Part shown: positions 44,089-55,425 of the stretch, one piece after another | Numbering within the stretch: the stretch's first letter is position 1 | Layout: every line of letters begins with the position of its first letter | NCBI GenBank assembly: GCA_004802645.1 | Contig: SRKS01000004.1 | Location: 2,418,001-2,482,000 of the forward strand | DNA from: Amesomyces nigricolor | Taxonomy: Eukaryota; Ascomycota; Sordariomycetes; Sordariales; Chaetomiaceae | Length of the DNA: 64,000 nt | Direction: 5' to 3' | The notes under the pieces: model-generated | The model's database searches: none | Told to the model about the DNA's origin: nothing | What the model saw: the letters and a program-made list of their open reading frames with translations, nothing else | Program-made: the position numbers and the translations under genes

Positions 44089-47000
44089 ATTCGGGGGCTG
44101 TGTGAAGTCAACGGCTGTCGTAGCTTCCCGGCCGGCCAAACACACTCGGTCTGACCTCCTTGTCCCTCAATCGGGCCGTGGCCACGTCTTGTCCGTCGCT
44201 GGGTGGCCACCGGGTCTCCTGGTATCCCCGCTGTCTGATCGTCGCCAAAGGGCAAAATTCGGGACGATGCTCCCTGATGAACGCAAGTTGATGCGAGCAG
44301 AGGATGCCTCAAACGTGAGAGGACTTGTCGTAAAGGTTCTCGAGAGGAAGCCGGGCCAAGCGGGACAGCGCTGCTGAATCCTTGCTGGAACTCTGGGATG
44401 CTCTGTGAAGAGAAGAAAAGAAACCTCGGCTTCTAGGCCCTTCCGATCGGATATATGGGTATCGCTGACGGGTTGCCGAGAGTCAACAGACCGGAATGGC
44501 GCGGTAAAACGCAGACGTGTTCGAGGGAGAATGGGCTCGCGGTGCCTGGGATAGTAGTCGGCCTGGCGGAGGCTGATTGTCTCGCTTAAGGACTGCGGCG
44601 CAGCCGGGCGGGGAATGCAGAATGCACGAAGGACGGACAAACAAAAGAAGTGGGAGGAGAAATATCGGCGACCAAAAGGCGAAGGTGTCAATACATGGTC
44701 CCGTCGTCTAGTCGGCCGTCGAGAGAAGGAGAGAAGTTGGTGCGGAGGATGGGCGCGAAGAGGTCGAAGGAGGAGCCAGACAAGCAAGCGCTTGGAGCAC
44801 GATCCTCGAATTGGCGGGTCGAACAGCGGGGTCGTCCCTTTGTCTCGATAGCCGAGTCTTCAGGTGCTTCTCGGCCGAATCCACGTTCCCGTTCCTGGCT
44901 CGATGTCTCGATTCCGTGTTTTCGAGAGTAAATCGTCGTGTCGGAGAGGGTGTGGGAGAAAAGGTGATGTGAACGTGAATGTGGGAGGGGAGAAAATGAG
45001 CAGCACGAGAGGAATTGGCGGGACGGGGAGAGGTGCAGAGCTGGGATGGGCTGGTGGCAGTGGCAGAGCAAGCACAAGCGCTGAAGCGTGCAGCCTTCCA
45101 GGCCTCAAAACTGCCCTGGGCAAATTGGGATGGGGCGGGAGGCCCGGCAGGAGCAGAACTGCCTGCAGCAGCACCTGGGCACCTGCTGGGAGCATGGGGG
45201 CCATCGGGACTGGGGAGCCACTGGTCTGCGGCCAGCTCGCCCTGCGCCTGCCTTTCGTGACAGGGGCGCTGGGCTGGAGGTGGGCCGCGCGGGGCACCAG
45301 ACCAATGGCAGCCCGTGATGCAGGTCTCCACTGTCTGGTGCACAACGCCGGCGGCTAGCGGTCTTTTGCGACGTGCTTGCTCTCAAACAATGCCTTCTAA
45401 AAATAGACAGTGCGACCGTCAACGCAAAATTGAAGGGCGCTCCTGATTGGGGCGGCGCTCCGTGTTGCTGGCCTCGTGGCCAATCAGCCCCAAGCACTGT
45501 CGAACCCTTGCCCTCCTCGACTTGTCGAACCTGCCCTCTTCATGCTGCTTCTCCTCTTCAGTCGTCGAAGCGATCTGGGGCCGAGAAAGAAGCGACAGAA
45601 GCCGATCTTGTCAACGCCTTCCATCTTCCGATCATCTTGCATTGCTGGCGGCGAATGACAGGTTAAAGAAATGATTCGGCAACCGGAACGTGGGATTCCA
45701 CGACATCTCTGCCCTTTTGGGCTATTGTTAGCCATGCGACATGCCACATGCGATGCGGCAGCTCGGGTCTCGATATCTCCTCCCGCGGTGGCTTTGTTCA
45801 TTTGTTGGCCTTCCTCTCTTTTTTTTTTGCCTCTGCCAGATCCGAGGCTCTGGTCGGTTGTTGCCACCGACAACTGCAAGACAGCAAATCGCCAAGCGCT
45901 TTGGTTGGCGCTGTTGAGGAGGCGCATCGCTAGAGACATTAGATTGCAAGGCGACAAAAGGTGGTCATCCCATCACCTCTGGGAGCCTCCCGGGCTTCCT
46001 CTGGGTAAAGCTGTGCCACATTTTGGCCTTAAGACACGGCATCGAATTGAGGGGGTGGTTTGCATTCCACCACGGAGCCGAGAACAATGAGGAGCCTGTG
46101 CTTTGTTGCGCTCCCCACTGCCCTTGTTCAACTAGGACAGGACCTCATGCGCCGATGATCATGGCCATGGTTCAAACCCCTTCAAAAAGTGCGGGGAGTT
46201 TCGCTTCAGGACATATTCGGCATCTTTCTCCTCGGTCCGAGATTGTCTGGGTTAAATTTATCTTGACGTTCTGCCGTCTGACAAGGACAGGATGCTGCCA
46301 TGATGCTCCTTGTCCTCCATGATAACCTCTTGGCGTCGCCCCCCATGCAGGCTGCCCTGCGATGCAATTGGCCAGCCAGATCTGAAACAAGCGGCAGGGA
46401 ACGGGTGGGGACCCGGCACGTGCACTCTCACCACGGAGAGAAATTCGCTTGTTTGGGGTGACATTGCTCGGTTCCGCTTGCCAGAGAATTCCCATCCGCA
46501 TGGAACTCGGATGTTCCATCCTCATGAGGGAGGTTGTTTCGCGCAGCGGGATGCCAAGCGCAGAGCCTCAGCATGTGGTGGATTCCATAAAAATAAGGAC
46601 CGATCATCAACAGTCGTGCCCCTGAGATGTGCTGATTGCCTGGGGAAGACGTTGGAGTCGTGCCCCTGAGATGTGCTGATTGCCTGGGGAAGACGTTGGA
46701 GCGAACACGATCCTCGTAACCCCTGAAGTGGACATCCTTCGTCGCCTTCAACAACCCGTCACGACGACTCTTCTCACGCTCGAGATGCATCAACTTCCGC
46801 ATCGGAACACCAGCGCTCAGCGCCTCCTTCGAGTCACTACGGACATACGTTATTGCTCATTGGATCTCGAGCCACCTTCCTCTGACAACCCAGTCATCAG
46901 TCGAAGCAGATCTTCGAAGTCCTGAACTACCCCTTTTCTGAACACTCTCATCGCGGCCGACGTCAACATCGATAAGAGAGCGCAGAGAGCAGGATACAGA

Positions 47001-49649
47001 TTTCCGACGACGAAGCGCCATCTACGATGATCAGATCAGGCGTTCCATACGAGTGGGGTTATATCACAACAGCACCGAGGCTCGGACGCTTGAAACCGAA
47101 CGGCCTCATCCAGGACAGCAATCGTGTCGTTTCAAAATATTCAAGCCTTGTAACAGCCGTTTTCAACCCCATCAAACAGTCCGGCACCATGAGCTCCCTT
47201 CTGGCCAGAGGCGGAGAGTCGATATGGGACAACGTCAGAGCGCTCCAGATGGCAGATCAGACGATTTACAAACGTCAACTCGCGGTTTAAGCTTTGACGT
47301 TGGGTTTCATCTCATCTCTGAGACTTTCTCAATGGCCTCCAGGCTTCAAAGGAACGCCGCAAATGAGGTTTCGTAAGACAGGTAGGCAGATACATATACC
47401 ATTACCCCACGAAAGTCGAAGATCAACATTAAACTGTCTCGTTTGATACAACCTTGCCTGACAGCGCAGCGCCCGGTCTCCCAAGCCGCCATGTCGCACT
47501 GCTTCTTTCAAGAGTGCCACACCCACGGCACCGAGGCTCTGGGTCAAGGCAGAGTGTATCACACAAGAGAAGCCTCCAAAGCCTCCTTCCCCAGGCGCGG
47601 TTGCTGAGACACATCTCGGCCGTCGGCTCGGCCCGCCAGGACGGACTTCCAGGGAAGATTGGCGAGGTTCATGTGTCTCCCGGCCAGGCAACCGCCGTTA
47701 AAGAAGCAGTTGGTAGCAGCTTTTGGTGTTTCGAGCGTGTGTTGGCACCAACACTGTGGCGTATTTATCGTTGGAGCTTGTGATGGTCTCTGCAACCCCC
47801 TGCATCTCACAAAGTGATGTTTGCACGTCAAGCTTTCTTCTTCCCCAACTGCAGACGCTGTCAGCGCAAGAAATGCCATCGGGATCAGACTCGACTTTTG
47901 GCATTCCTTCGAGACATGAAGGAGCATCTCCTCCTTATCCCGTGCATATCTTCAAGGTGCTGAAACCTCAACTTTGACAACCAAGATGTGATTCGCCAAT
48001 GGCTCGCAAACCCCAGAGACACCAGGGTTCAAATCAACCCCCCGGCAGATGAGGCCCGAGCGCGGGCTATCCCCAGCCCCTCCCGCCCACCGTTGCCCAT
48101 CTCCTGGACTGTTGACCCCCAGAGAGCAAAGGATTACCGATTCCCTTCAATTTCATCACCCACCTGGGACAGTGGGGGTCCGTCGCAGAGACGAAATCAA
48201 CAACAGGAGAGCAAACCCCACAGCGAAGCCCGCGAGACTCCGGAGCATGCCCGGTTTCGTGGTTGATTGCCCTTTTCGACCTGGATCCTGGGATGAGATG
48301 GGATGGGGTCTGCGCCGCCTCCCTGCTCCTTGCATCCGTTGAGGGAGGGGCGGGAAGGGAGAGGGATGTGATGCAGCGGAGCCGAGAAAGTGAGGCCACT
48401 TGCATGGCATTCCCCCCCGAAACCTGGAAGCGAGGCTGCCTCAGGCAGGGCGGCATCTGGTTAGGTCGATGCAGATGCGGTCGGTTGGTTGGCAAACACC
48501 ATGCACCCGCCACCACCGTTGGCGATTCAGTGGTTGAAAGGTGGCAGGTTGGGCAGCCATCGATTTTCTCGACGAGAACCTAGGGCGGGATGCGACTGCG
48601 ACTGTGCCAGGCGAGGTAAGGAGCCGAGAAGAGCGCCAGAAGGGGAACGGAAGCTTGGAAAGGCCAAGCTGGCTGGTGTTGTGTTGGTGCTCGCCTAGCG
48701 CACCGTTATTTCCATGGGTTGGAACACGACGTGGGGAACAGCGAGACAAGCCCTGGATCAATTCTCTCAGGTCTCGGCTCTCCGGAAGCCTTGCTTTTTT
48801 CGAAGTATGCGACAACCTTCGGTGACGTCTGGGAGGAGAGTCCCGTCACACGCTGTGCCCCCTCACCACGCTTGTCTGGGTGTTGCTTCTGGCTCTCCAT
48901 GGAGATCGCGGTGCTGAGTTGAACATCCACAGATGCACGATTGGAGATGCAGCAAGCTGGAAGGGACAACAAGACCCACGCTTCCGGGTTGGTGGGGCTC
49001 CAGTTTTGGCTCCACTGCGGTCATTTGCAATGCTCCATTGGCCCATCGTCCGACGAACGCTTTTGTCCACCCGCTGTGGGCCCGCTGGAATCAAGACCGC
49101 GACTGCCAGACGCCGCTCTCATTCGGTTTCTCCCCGCAAACAACACCTTGGGTTGCGTCTTTGTCATACGACGAAAACATCACTGTCCAGCTGCTCTTTA
49201 TCACTTGCCTCCAAGTGGCCTGCTCGGTGCATTCCGTCTGTCGCGTTTGTTCTCATAATTTTCTCACGGCGTCTTTCTGCGACTCTCCCGGATTCTTCCA
49301 GATTGCTTTGCTTTGTTGTCACTGCATATCGACGTTGCTGTCAGCGCGCTTGCCCTGACTCGCCCACTTGTTGTTGAGCTTCGTTGATCTCGACGCGCAA
49401 CCCGGCGTCGGTGCTGATGCGACTGTTCCGCCAGACGACCAATGTACCCGAGTCTCAAGACTCGAGACTGATCGTCGATCACCTTCCCGAGACGCACGAT
49501 TTCCAGCACGGTTCGATCCCAGGAGCCGGCGCCCTCGATTTTAACGCGGCGGCACGGCAGAGGTGTCGAATTGGAGGGTGTGTGTGGGTGTGGGGCCTCG
49601 AAAGCACAGGGCACCTTAGCACCCAAAAGCACCCAAACGGCCAAAAACC
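44089..49649. other. 5.6-kb divergent gap, phosphatase to large unknown gene
   Basis: The longest gene-free stretch of the window. Open frames of up to 206 codons are present on both strands but show no domain, even third-position use or plausible splice structure. A 44-bp tandem duplication is listed at 46612-46699. I see no tRNA, transposon or clear regulatory element. It presumably holds the long 5' leaders and promoters of both neighbours. Confidence 0.5.
46612..46699. repeat. Perfect 44-bp tandem duplication
   Basis: Two identical 44-bp copies (46612-46655 and 46656-46699), each beginning AGTCGTGCCCCTGAGATGTG and ending GGGAAGACGTTGG, abut directly. The next two bases, AG, also match before divergence. 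No coding frame depends on it. Confidence 0.93.
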
Positions 49650-52600
49650 ATGGCATCGACCAGTTTCGCGGCCCGTTCCAGAGCCGTCTCTCACACCAGC
49701 GCCCAACCTCCGCAGACCCATACCGTTACCAAGGCCAGTACCAGTACCAATACCAACAAGGGCACCACCACCAACGTCACTCGCAGCCACACCTCGTCCT
49801 TCAGCAGCGACACCAACGTCCTCCACGCACATCGCCAGAACCACACCTCGTCCAAACTCCCCGCATACCGTTTTGCCGACCTGAAGAAGGACCGCATCTC
49901 GCTGCCGTCCCTCCATCAGCCCTCTCCACTCGCCCCGATACTGTCGCGCACCGCAACCGAACCCCTGGACCATCAAAGCGCGCACGACCAAACCCGTCGC
50001 ATCCCTGCTTCATCGCATAATAGCCTCCACCACTATAGCAGCGCGCAAACCCTTCCGGATAGGCCGACTTCATTGGACACCCAGCAAACTGGCGCACCGA
50101 CGAGGACTCGCTCGCTCAAGTTTCACCTCTCGTTCAGCCCAAACAGCTCTCCCGACGCGACAACGAGATCAAAGCGCCCGGCCTCGTTCCCCCAGGTCCG
50201 CAAACTCAGCGACGACTCTGCCCCTCGATCTGAATCATCCGAAATCACCAGCACGCCAACCAAGCGCAGGCTGACAGAGAGCGCAGCCAGAGAGCCGGCG
50301 CAGGGACCACGGGAACTGCTGCTGCGCAAGACGGTTGATTTCGCTAAATCGGACGACAAGAAGTCGCGGCCCCCTTCTTCATACAAACGGCCCAACGCTG
50401 CACCCAGCCCCGCCAACACTTCAGCTGCGCGCGCTGCCATTCCTCCCATCAGGTCTTTCCGGTCTTCTGGATCGCGTAAGGGCCCCGTGTCTGACGCACA
50501 CAGCCGGCGTTCTTCCGAAGACTCATTTGGCGAAGAAAACACAGACCCTCGGCAACGCGAGCGCACACTCCAGGCTCTCGAAGGCCGCGCAGACGAGGAT
50601 CTTACACACCTCGCTCCGGCAGACGCGGAAATGACGACCACGACGGACAACGATAACACCGCCGACATCTTTATGAAGATCGCTCGCGAGGAGCCGGCGC
50701 CCCGCGCGTCGGACAAACAGCCGGCACCTGCGGAGCCGACTGCCATTGTGAGTTGTGCCCCTGACTCTCCAGTAAATGTGATTCTGGACCTGACGGCTAA
50801 CATCTCACAGTCGCGCATCATTCGCACCTCCTCGCACCGGCGCCCCGTCTCAGCAGCCATCCCCTCTCATGATGCTCCTTCCGTATCATCGCTTCCCCGC
50901 CGCCTTTCCGACCAGCGCGATGGTTTTCGGTCTCGGTACACGGCAGAGAGCCAGCCAACTCAACAATCGACGAGGGAGCTGCCTTATCGCACATCGGCGA
51001 AGGAAAATGCATCATCAATTACAACTACTGAGGACTCAAGCAGAGCGCAGCCGAGCCGGAACCCCTTGCGACCATCACCCATCACCCCCAGGCAAAATTC
51101 CTTCAAAGACTCGTTAGCGGAGAGCAGCTCGGCCTACCAACGCAGACGACAGTCACTGACAGACAACAACAGCCTCTCGGCCTCCAGGAACGCCCCGTAT
51201 CGGTCGAATCTTGCCGTGGCGCAAAGCCGAATTTACAACTCGTCCCCATTAGTCCCTAAATCAACGCACCCCCAATCTGACGCCCCCCAACACAGTTCCG
51301 ATGCAAACCACGGCGTCGAAGGAACCGAGTCCTCTTCTTCGACAGCTGCGCCATCTACTGTCTGGGATGAGCTGGATGATCTCAAATCCAGAATCCATCG
51401 CCTGGAGCGGACAGGCAAGGTCCCGTCTACAGGGGTGCCACCATCCAGGTCATCCGACGAGCGCCCGCGGACTGCCACCACGAATGCCACCACCGTCTCG
51501 GCATCCCCCAAGCAGAGCTCTGGCACAAGTGCACCACAACTAGAGCCAAAGATCAGCCTCGTGTTGCCCCGCGAGACCCAGCCTCTGCTCCTCTCGGCGC
51601 TGAGCAAGACGAGGGATTTGGTCAGACCGGAGGTGTACAGCGCCATTGAGTCTGCCGCCAACGACGCCCTGGCCTTGACGTCGATGATTGGTATTCCTGG
51701 GCAGCCTGGCCCCATTTCGAGCGGTGCGAGCACCATCGGAGGATATGGCGGCGTGACGGACAGACAGCTTCGCAAGAAGGCGGATAGCATCTGTCGGAGC
51801 TTGACAGAGCTCTGCATTGCCCTCACCGACCCGGCTGGCCAGCCGAAGCAGCTTCAGCCACCCGCCGTAGTCGAGAAGGACTACCTCGCCACCCCAATGT
51901 CTAACAAAGCAACAGTGGGCGGACTTACGCCGCAGAGACGACCCAGCGCCGTTGCAGACGCGGTCGTGAACCCAAACACAAGCCCCAGGGCCCCCACGGC
52001 TCTGGAGCAAAGGAGACAAACCATGCTTGCTAGCACATCGCTTCCCAGCTCTCGCTACGTCACGGCGCCCTCCACGCCAATGGAGCCAAGCACCGGGCGA
52101 AAATCGTCTCTCCTCCTCTCCCGCATTCGCCGTGTTGCGGCTGAGGAGCAAGAGGAGGCCCCTCAGGCTGGTAGAAGGTCGTCGTTGCTGTTGAGGACCA
52201 GGAGGAGCGAGGCGGAGGAGCCAGATGAGCCCCGTGAAGGGCGAAAGACGTCGTTGCTCCTCCGTACCCGGAAGACACTGAACCTTGACGAGGAGAGCGA
52301 GCCTTCTCGTGTGCCCTCTCGGGCCGTCACCGAAATCAACAGCCTCCGTAGCCTGCCACGCGATCTTGGCATGAACAGCATGGCCAACCAGTCTCCTCCG
52401 GAGACCAACATGAGCGCATCTGCTGTGCTGCCCCGCCGTCGGCTCCTCCCTGCTGTTATCGCCACACGCTTTACCACCGCAGTCCAATCATCCGCCACGC
52501 CGAATACACCCGGACGCAGATACCTCGAACGCAGCACGCTCCAGGAACGCGCCACGCCTCAGGAACGCAGCACGCATCAGGATCGCGGGCTTCACCAGGA

Positions 52601-52814
52601 GCGTAGTCCGCTCCATGGACGCAACACACACCACGAGCGAGGCTCGTATCTTGAGCGCGGCGCGCACCAGGAGCGCATGTCCGCCAGCAACCTCGCCGAA
52701 GAGAGGGGGCAGCAGCAACGCCACCTCGGGCTGAACCAGTCTGCGCTTCTTAACCGGACCGGCAGCGTCGGCCGCCGGACTCGCGAAACTGGTATCCCCA
52801 GCCTCCGCTCTTGA
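49650..52814 (+). CDS. Large disordered protein of unknown function, conserved-looking helical core
   Basis: I do not recognise a named family with confidence. The frame from ATG 49650 to 52814 is open throughout, but 50748-50810 is almost certainly a 63-nt intron (GTGAGT donor, GGCTAAC branch, CACAG acceptor), giving 1033 residues instead of 1054. Residues 1-540 are Ser/Thr/Pro/Arg-rich with a KEN-like sequence (AKENAS). A short amphipathic helix, TVWDELDDLKSRIHRLERTG, lies near residue 550. A helical core at about 609-715 (LPRETQPLLLSALSKTRDL, then VTDRQLRKKADSICRSLTEL) is the best candidate for a folded domain. Then come three copies of a GR(K/R)(S/T)SLLLRTR-like element and a C-terminal run of six-residue ER-rich repeats. 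No signal peptide or membrane helix. The many RRxS and SP sites suggest a phosphoregulated cytoskeletal or cortical scaffold, which is only a guess. Confidence 0.85.
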   Translation: MASTSFAARSRAVSHTSAQPPQTHTVTKASTSTNTNKGTTTNVTRSHTSSFSSDTNVLHAHRQNHTSSKLPAYRFADLKKDRISLPSLHQPSPLAPILSRTATEPLDHQSAHDQTRRIPASSHNSLHHYSSAQTLPDRPTSLDTQQTGAPTRTRSLKFHLSFSPNSSPDATTRSKRPASFPQVRKLSDDSAPRSESSEITSTPTKRRLTESAAREPAQGPRELLLRKTVDFAKSDDKKSRPPSSYKRPNAAPSPANTSAARAAIPPIRSFRSSGSRKGPVSDAHSRRSSEDSFGEENTDPRQRERTLQALEGRADEDLTHLAPADAEMTTTTDNDNTADIFMKIAREEPAPRASDKQPAPAEPTAIVSCAPDSPVNVILDLTANISQSRIIRTSSHRRPVSAAIPSHDAPSVSSLPRRLSDQRDGFRSRYTAESQPTQQSTRELPYRTSAKENASSITTTEDSSRAQPSRNPLRPSPITPRQNSFKDSLAESSSAYQRRRQSLTDNNSLSASRNAPYRSNLAVAQSRIYNSSPLVPKSTHPQSDAPQHSSDANHGVEGTESSSSTAAPSTVWDELDDLKSRIHRLERTGKVPSTGVPPSRSSDERPRTATTNATTVSASPKQSSGTSAPQLEPKISLVLPRETQPLLLSALSKTRDLVRPEVYSAIESAANDALALTSMIGIPGQPGPISSGASTIGGYGGVTDRQLRKKADSICRSLTELCIALTDPAGQPKQLQPPAVVEKDYLATPMSNKATVGGLTPQRRPSAVADAVVNPNTSPRAPTALEQRRQTMLASTSLPSSRYVTAPSTPMEPSTGRKSSLLLSRIRRVAAEEQEEAPQAGRRSSLLLRTRRSEAEEPDEPREGRKTSLLLRTRKTLNLDEESEPSRVPSRAVTEINSLRSLPRDLGMNSMANQSPPETNMSASAVLPRRRLLPAVIATRFTTAVQSSATPNTPGRRYLERSTLQERATPQERSTHQDRGLHQERSPLHGRNTHHERGSYLERGAHQERMSASNLAEERGQQQRHLGLNQSALLNRTGSVGRRTRETGIPSLRS
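52523..52677 (+). repeat. 18-bp degenerate tandem repeat encoding ER-STLQ-type units
   Basis: About eight units of six codons, such as ERSTLQ, ERATPQ, ERSTHQ, DRGLHQ and ERGAHQ, lie in frame near the C terminus of the unknown protein. One unit has an extra Gly. Confidence 0.85.
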
Positions 52815-54204
52815 ACTATCAGTGGAGGATTCTTGGAGGTAAGAAAGAGAGAGAAGGACGATGACGACGCCACACGACTGCTTATGACAACCTGACGTCT
52901 CACACGCTCACGACTGTATCAACACTACCGAGTATATGCACCAACACATTACGCGGGGCGACCATGGCGTTTTTTTCCTGCTTTTTGCATTCATCGGAGT
53001 CGGGAGAGAGGTGCTCGCTCGCACCTTTGTATCTTATCGCCACATTGTTTTATCATTGCTTTTTTCTCTTTGCTGGCTTTCAGTTGGTCGGTTTTTCTTT
53101 TCTCAAAGAGACTTTGGATGGCGGATTCAAAGGCCATTCTAAGCATGGCGTATTGGCTGTTCCACGACGACATACGTATATATGAAAGAAGGCATGGCAA
53201 GAAGGGGGGGGGGATCTGGTGTTAGAGAGCAAAAGAGTATTTCTAGGACGGATTTGGAAGAGGGAAAGAAACGGAGGGAAGGAACATGGATAATGTGGTC
53301 TGGCTAGGTTATGGGTTTTGGTCTCAAAGTTTCTCGCCGGAAACTGGCTGGAGGTGTTTGTATCATTTAGGATTGCCTGCGAGCTTCCTCTTGGTCTGTT
53401 CTTGTATCTACTACTGGTCGTTTTGGTGTGGTGTTTGCTGGGGGGCGGGAATTGGGTGGTCCTCAATACCCCTGGGCAAGAGAAACTGGGACAATGACTG
53501 GGCGGAGGATTTGGGATTGGGGGGGGATGGAGTTGAAGAGGCTGTAGATAGGCTTCTGGGTTTGGATAATTCATGACCTTCTTTGTCTAATACGGTTTCT
53601 TTTTATTGGGAGTGAAGATGCTGGCGATGCTTCAATGGAGGTTCAGCCCCAAAGTCGGCATGAGTCATGCGGAGCCACCGCAAAACCTCTCATATATCAA
53701 AAGCAACATCTTTCGAGGCAACTCCAGATTGAACCAAGTGACCCATCTAATACACCCAATTCCTTCATATTTTTGGTGTTTCTCTTCACTCTTCAGGTGG
53801 TGTTCATATTTTACCAACTCAGAACACTATTCACCAGCCACCGCCAGCTGTTGCCAGGTGTGAACCAGCATTTCATTCCCTCTCGAGCCTCCCTCATCAA
53901 ACCAAAGCACCACCCCCATTCGCTCCAAGAAGTGACAGGACAGCAGCACTCTCAATACACGAGCGCTGCTCCCTCTTTCTCATTTCCTTACATTCTCCAT
54001 TTTCAAATGTACATGCACCACTTGTGCCAAACCCCATTCTTCTCTCGAACAACTTTCAAGCTCTTTTCGCCCCACCTCGTCACACCCACACTCACAAGAC
54101 CCAGTATCAGTTTCCAACACCAACAACAACAACCAAAACGTTTCTCAGCCACAATCCCACTTTCAACCTCACTCACCAACCGTCCGTTCTATTCACAAGC
54201 CACG
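52815..54204. other. Intergenic region, unknown gene to TPT1
   Basis: About 1.4 kb. T-rich sequence at 52970-53130 probably belongs to the 3' end of the upstream gene. The last 300 bp are C/A/T-rich leader. The TPT1 frame is open upstream of its ATG but that extension has no family features. No gene is seen. Confidence 0.55.
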
Positions 54205-55425
54205 ATGGACCCCACCACAAACCACCCAGCAACAGCCTCCGACCTAGCTGCTCACTTCGAAGAGATGGATGTCGCTACCCCGGGGGCAAGGCAGTCTGGT
54301 TCGAGGCGGGGAAGGGGCGGTGGTGGTGGTAGAGGTGGCAGGGGAGGAGGGGGAAGGGGCGGTGGTGGGAGCAGGGATGTGCAGCTGTCTAAGGCGCTGT
54401 CGAAGCTGTTGAGGCATCAGGCGGAGGGGGCGGGGTTGGTGTTGGATAAGGAGGGGTTTGCGAGGTTGGAGGGAGTTGTAAGTCCTAATATCTACCATTT
54501 CTTGCTGGGAGGATATAGTATTTGGGTGGCGAGAGGGAGACGAGGGCGTGGTAGAAATTGGAGGGGGTGGAAGAGTTTAGGGGGTCGGGGAAGTGGTGGT
54601 GATGATGTTGCGAGACGGGGATATGTTACGGGATATTTTGAGAAGAGGATGGGATTTTGTGGGACTATATTTCCTACCGAAGCACATGCTAACATACACC
54701 CCTAGCTCGCCTGGGGCCCCGTCCGTTCCCTCGCCCCAACCTTCCCCGAAATCCTCAACGCGGTCCGCAGCTCAGACAAACAACGCTTCGCCCTTAAGCC
54801 CAACCCCGCCACCAACCCCTCCCTCGACGAATCCTCCACCGACCCCTCGCACTGGCTCATCCGCGCCAACCAAGGCCACTCCATCAAGCTCGACAGCGAG
54901 CACCTCCTCAAGCCCCTCGCCCTGCCCCCCTCCAACCCCGACGAACCCCCAACCGACGGCACCCTCCCCATCCCCCTCGCCGTCATTCACGGCACGTACT
55001 TTGCCTTCTGGCCCGCCATCGTCGCCAGCGGGGGGCTCAAGCCCATGGGGCGCAACCACGTGCACTGCAGCATCGGCCTGCCCGAGGACGCGGCCGCCGG
55101 CGTGGTCAGCGGCATGCGCCGCGACGCCGAGCTGCTGATCTATGTTGACGTGGAGCGCAGTCTGCGGGAGGAATCGGGCATTAAGTGGTGGATGAGCGAT
55201 AATGGGGTGGTGTTGACGGAAGGTGCACCCGGGGACGGGCTGGTGCCGTTGAAGTATTTTAAGGAGGTTGTGGGCAGGAAGCAAGGGGTGGGTGTTTTGT
55301 GGAAGGATGGGGAGTGGGTGGCGGATTTGCCCGAGGGGTTGAAGATTGTTGTGCCGCAGGGAAAGGGGAGGGCCGGTGGTGGTGGTGGGAGGGGCGAGAG
55401 AGGCAGGAGGGGGAGGGGGAGGTAG
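54205..55425 (+). CDS. TPT1: tRNA 2'-phosphotransferase (TPT1/KptA family) with RGG-like tails
   Basis: Two exons, 54205-54477 and 54706-55425, joined in phase 0 across a long 228-nt intron (GTAAGT donor, GCTAACA branch, CCTAG acceptor), give 330 residues. Family landmarks are SKALSKLLRHQAEGAGL (R70, H71), WLIRANQGHSIKL (R144), VIHGTYFAFWPAIVASGGLK, GRNHVHCSIG (R207) and RRDAELLIYVDVE. These supply the Arg-His-Arg-Arg set known to be catalytic in yeast Tpt1. The enzyme transfers the 2'-phosphate left at the tRNA splice junction to NAD+, the last step of tRNA splicing. Unusual for the family are Arg/Gly-rich segments at both ends: SRRGRGGGGGRGGRGGGGRG at about 33-52 and a second at the C terminus (GGGGRGERGRRGRGR). 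The first ATG in good context with acidic HFEEMDV following is used as the start. Confidence 0.93.

Noticed and set aside
44167..44787. 206-codon minus-strand frame upstream of the phosphatase
   Set aside because: Lies where the 5' leader is expected; translation has no domain and is Arg/Ser/Pro-biased.
51540..52487. 315-codon minus-strand frame
   Set aside because: Antisense to the large unknown gene, which has even coding signal and splice structure on the plus strand.
53080..53574. 164-codon minus-strand frame between the unknown gene and TPT1
   Set aside because: Biased Pro/Ser composition over C/T-rich DNA, no splice context or domain.
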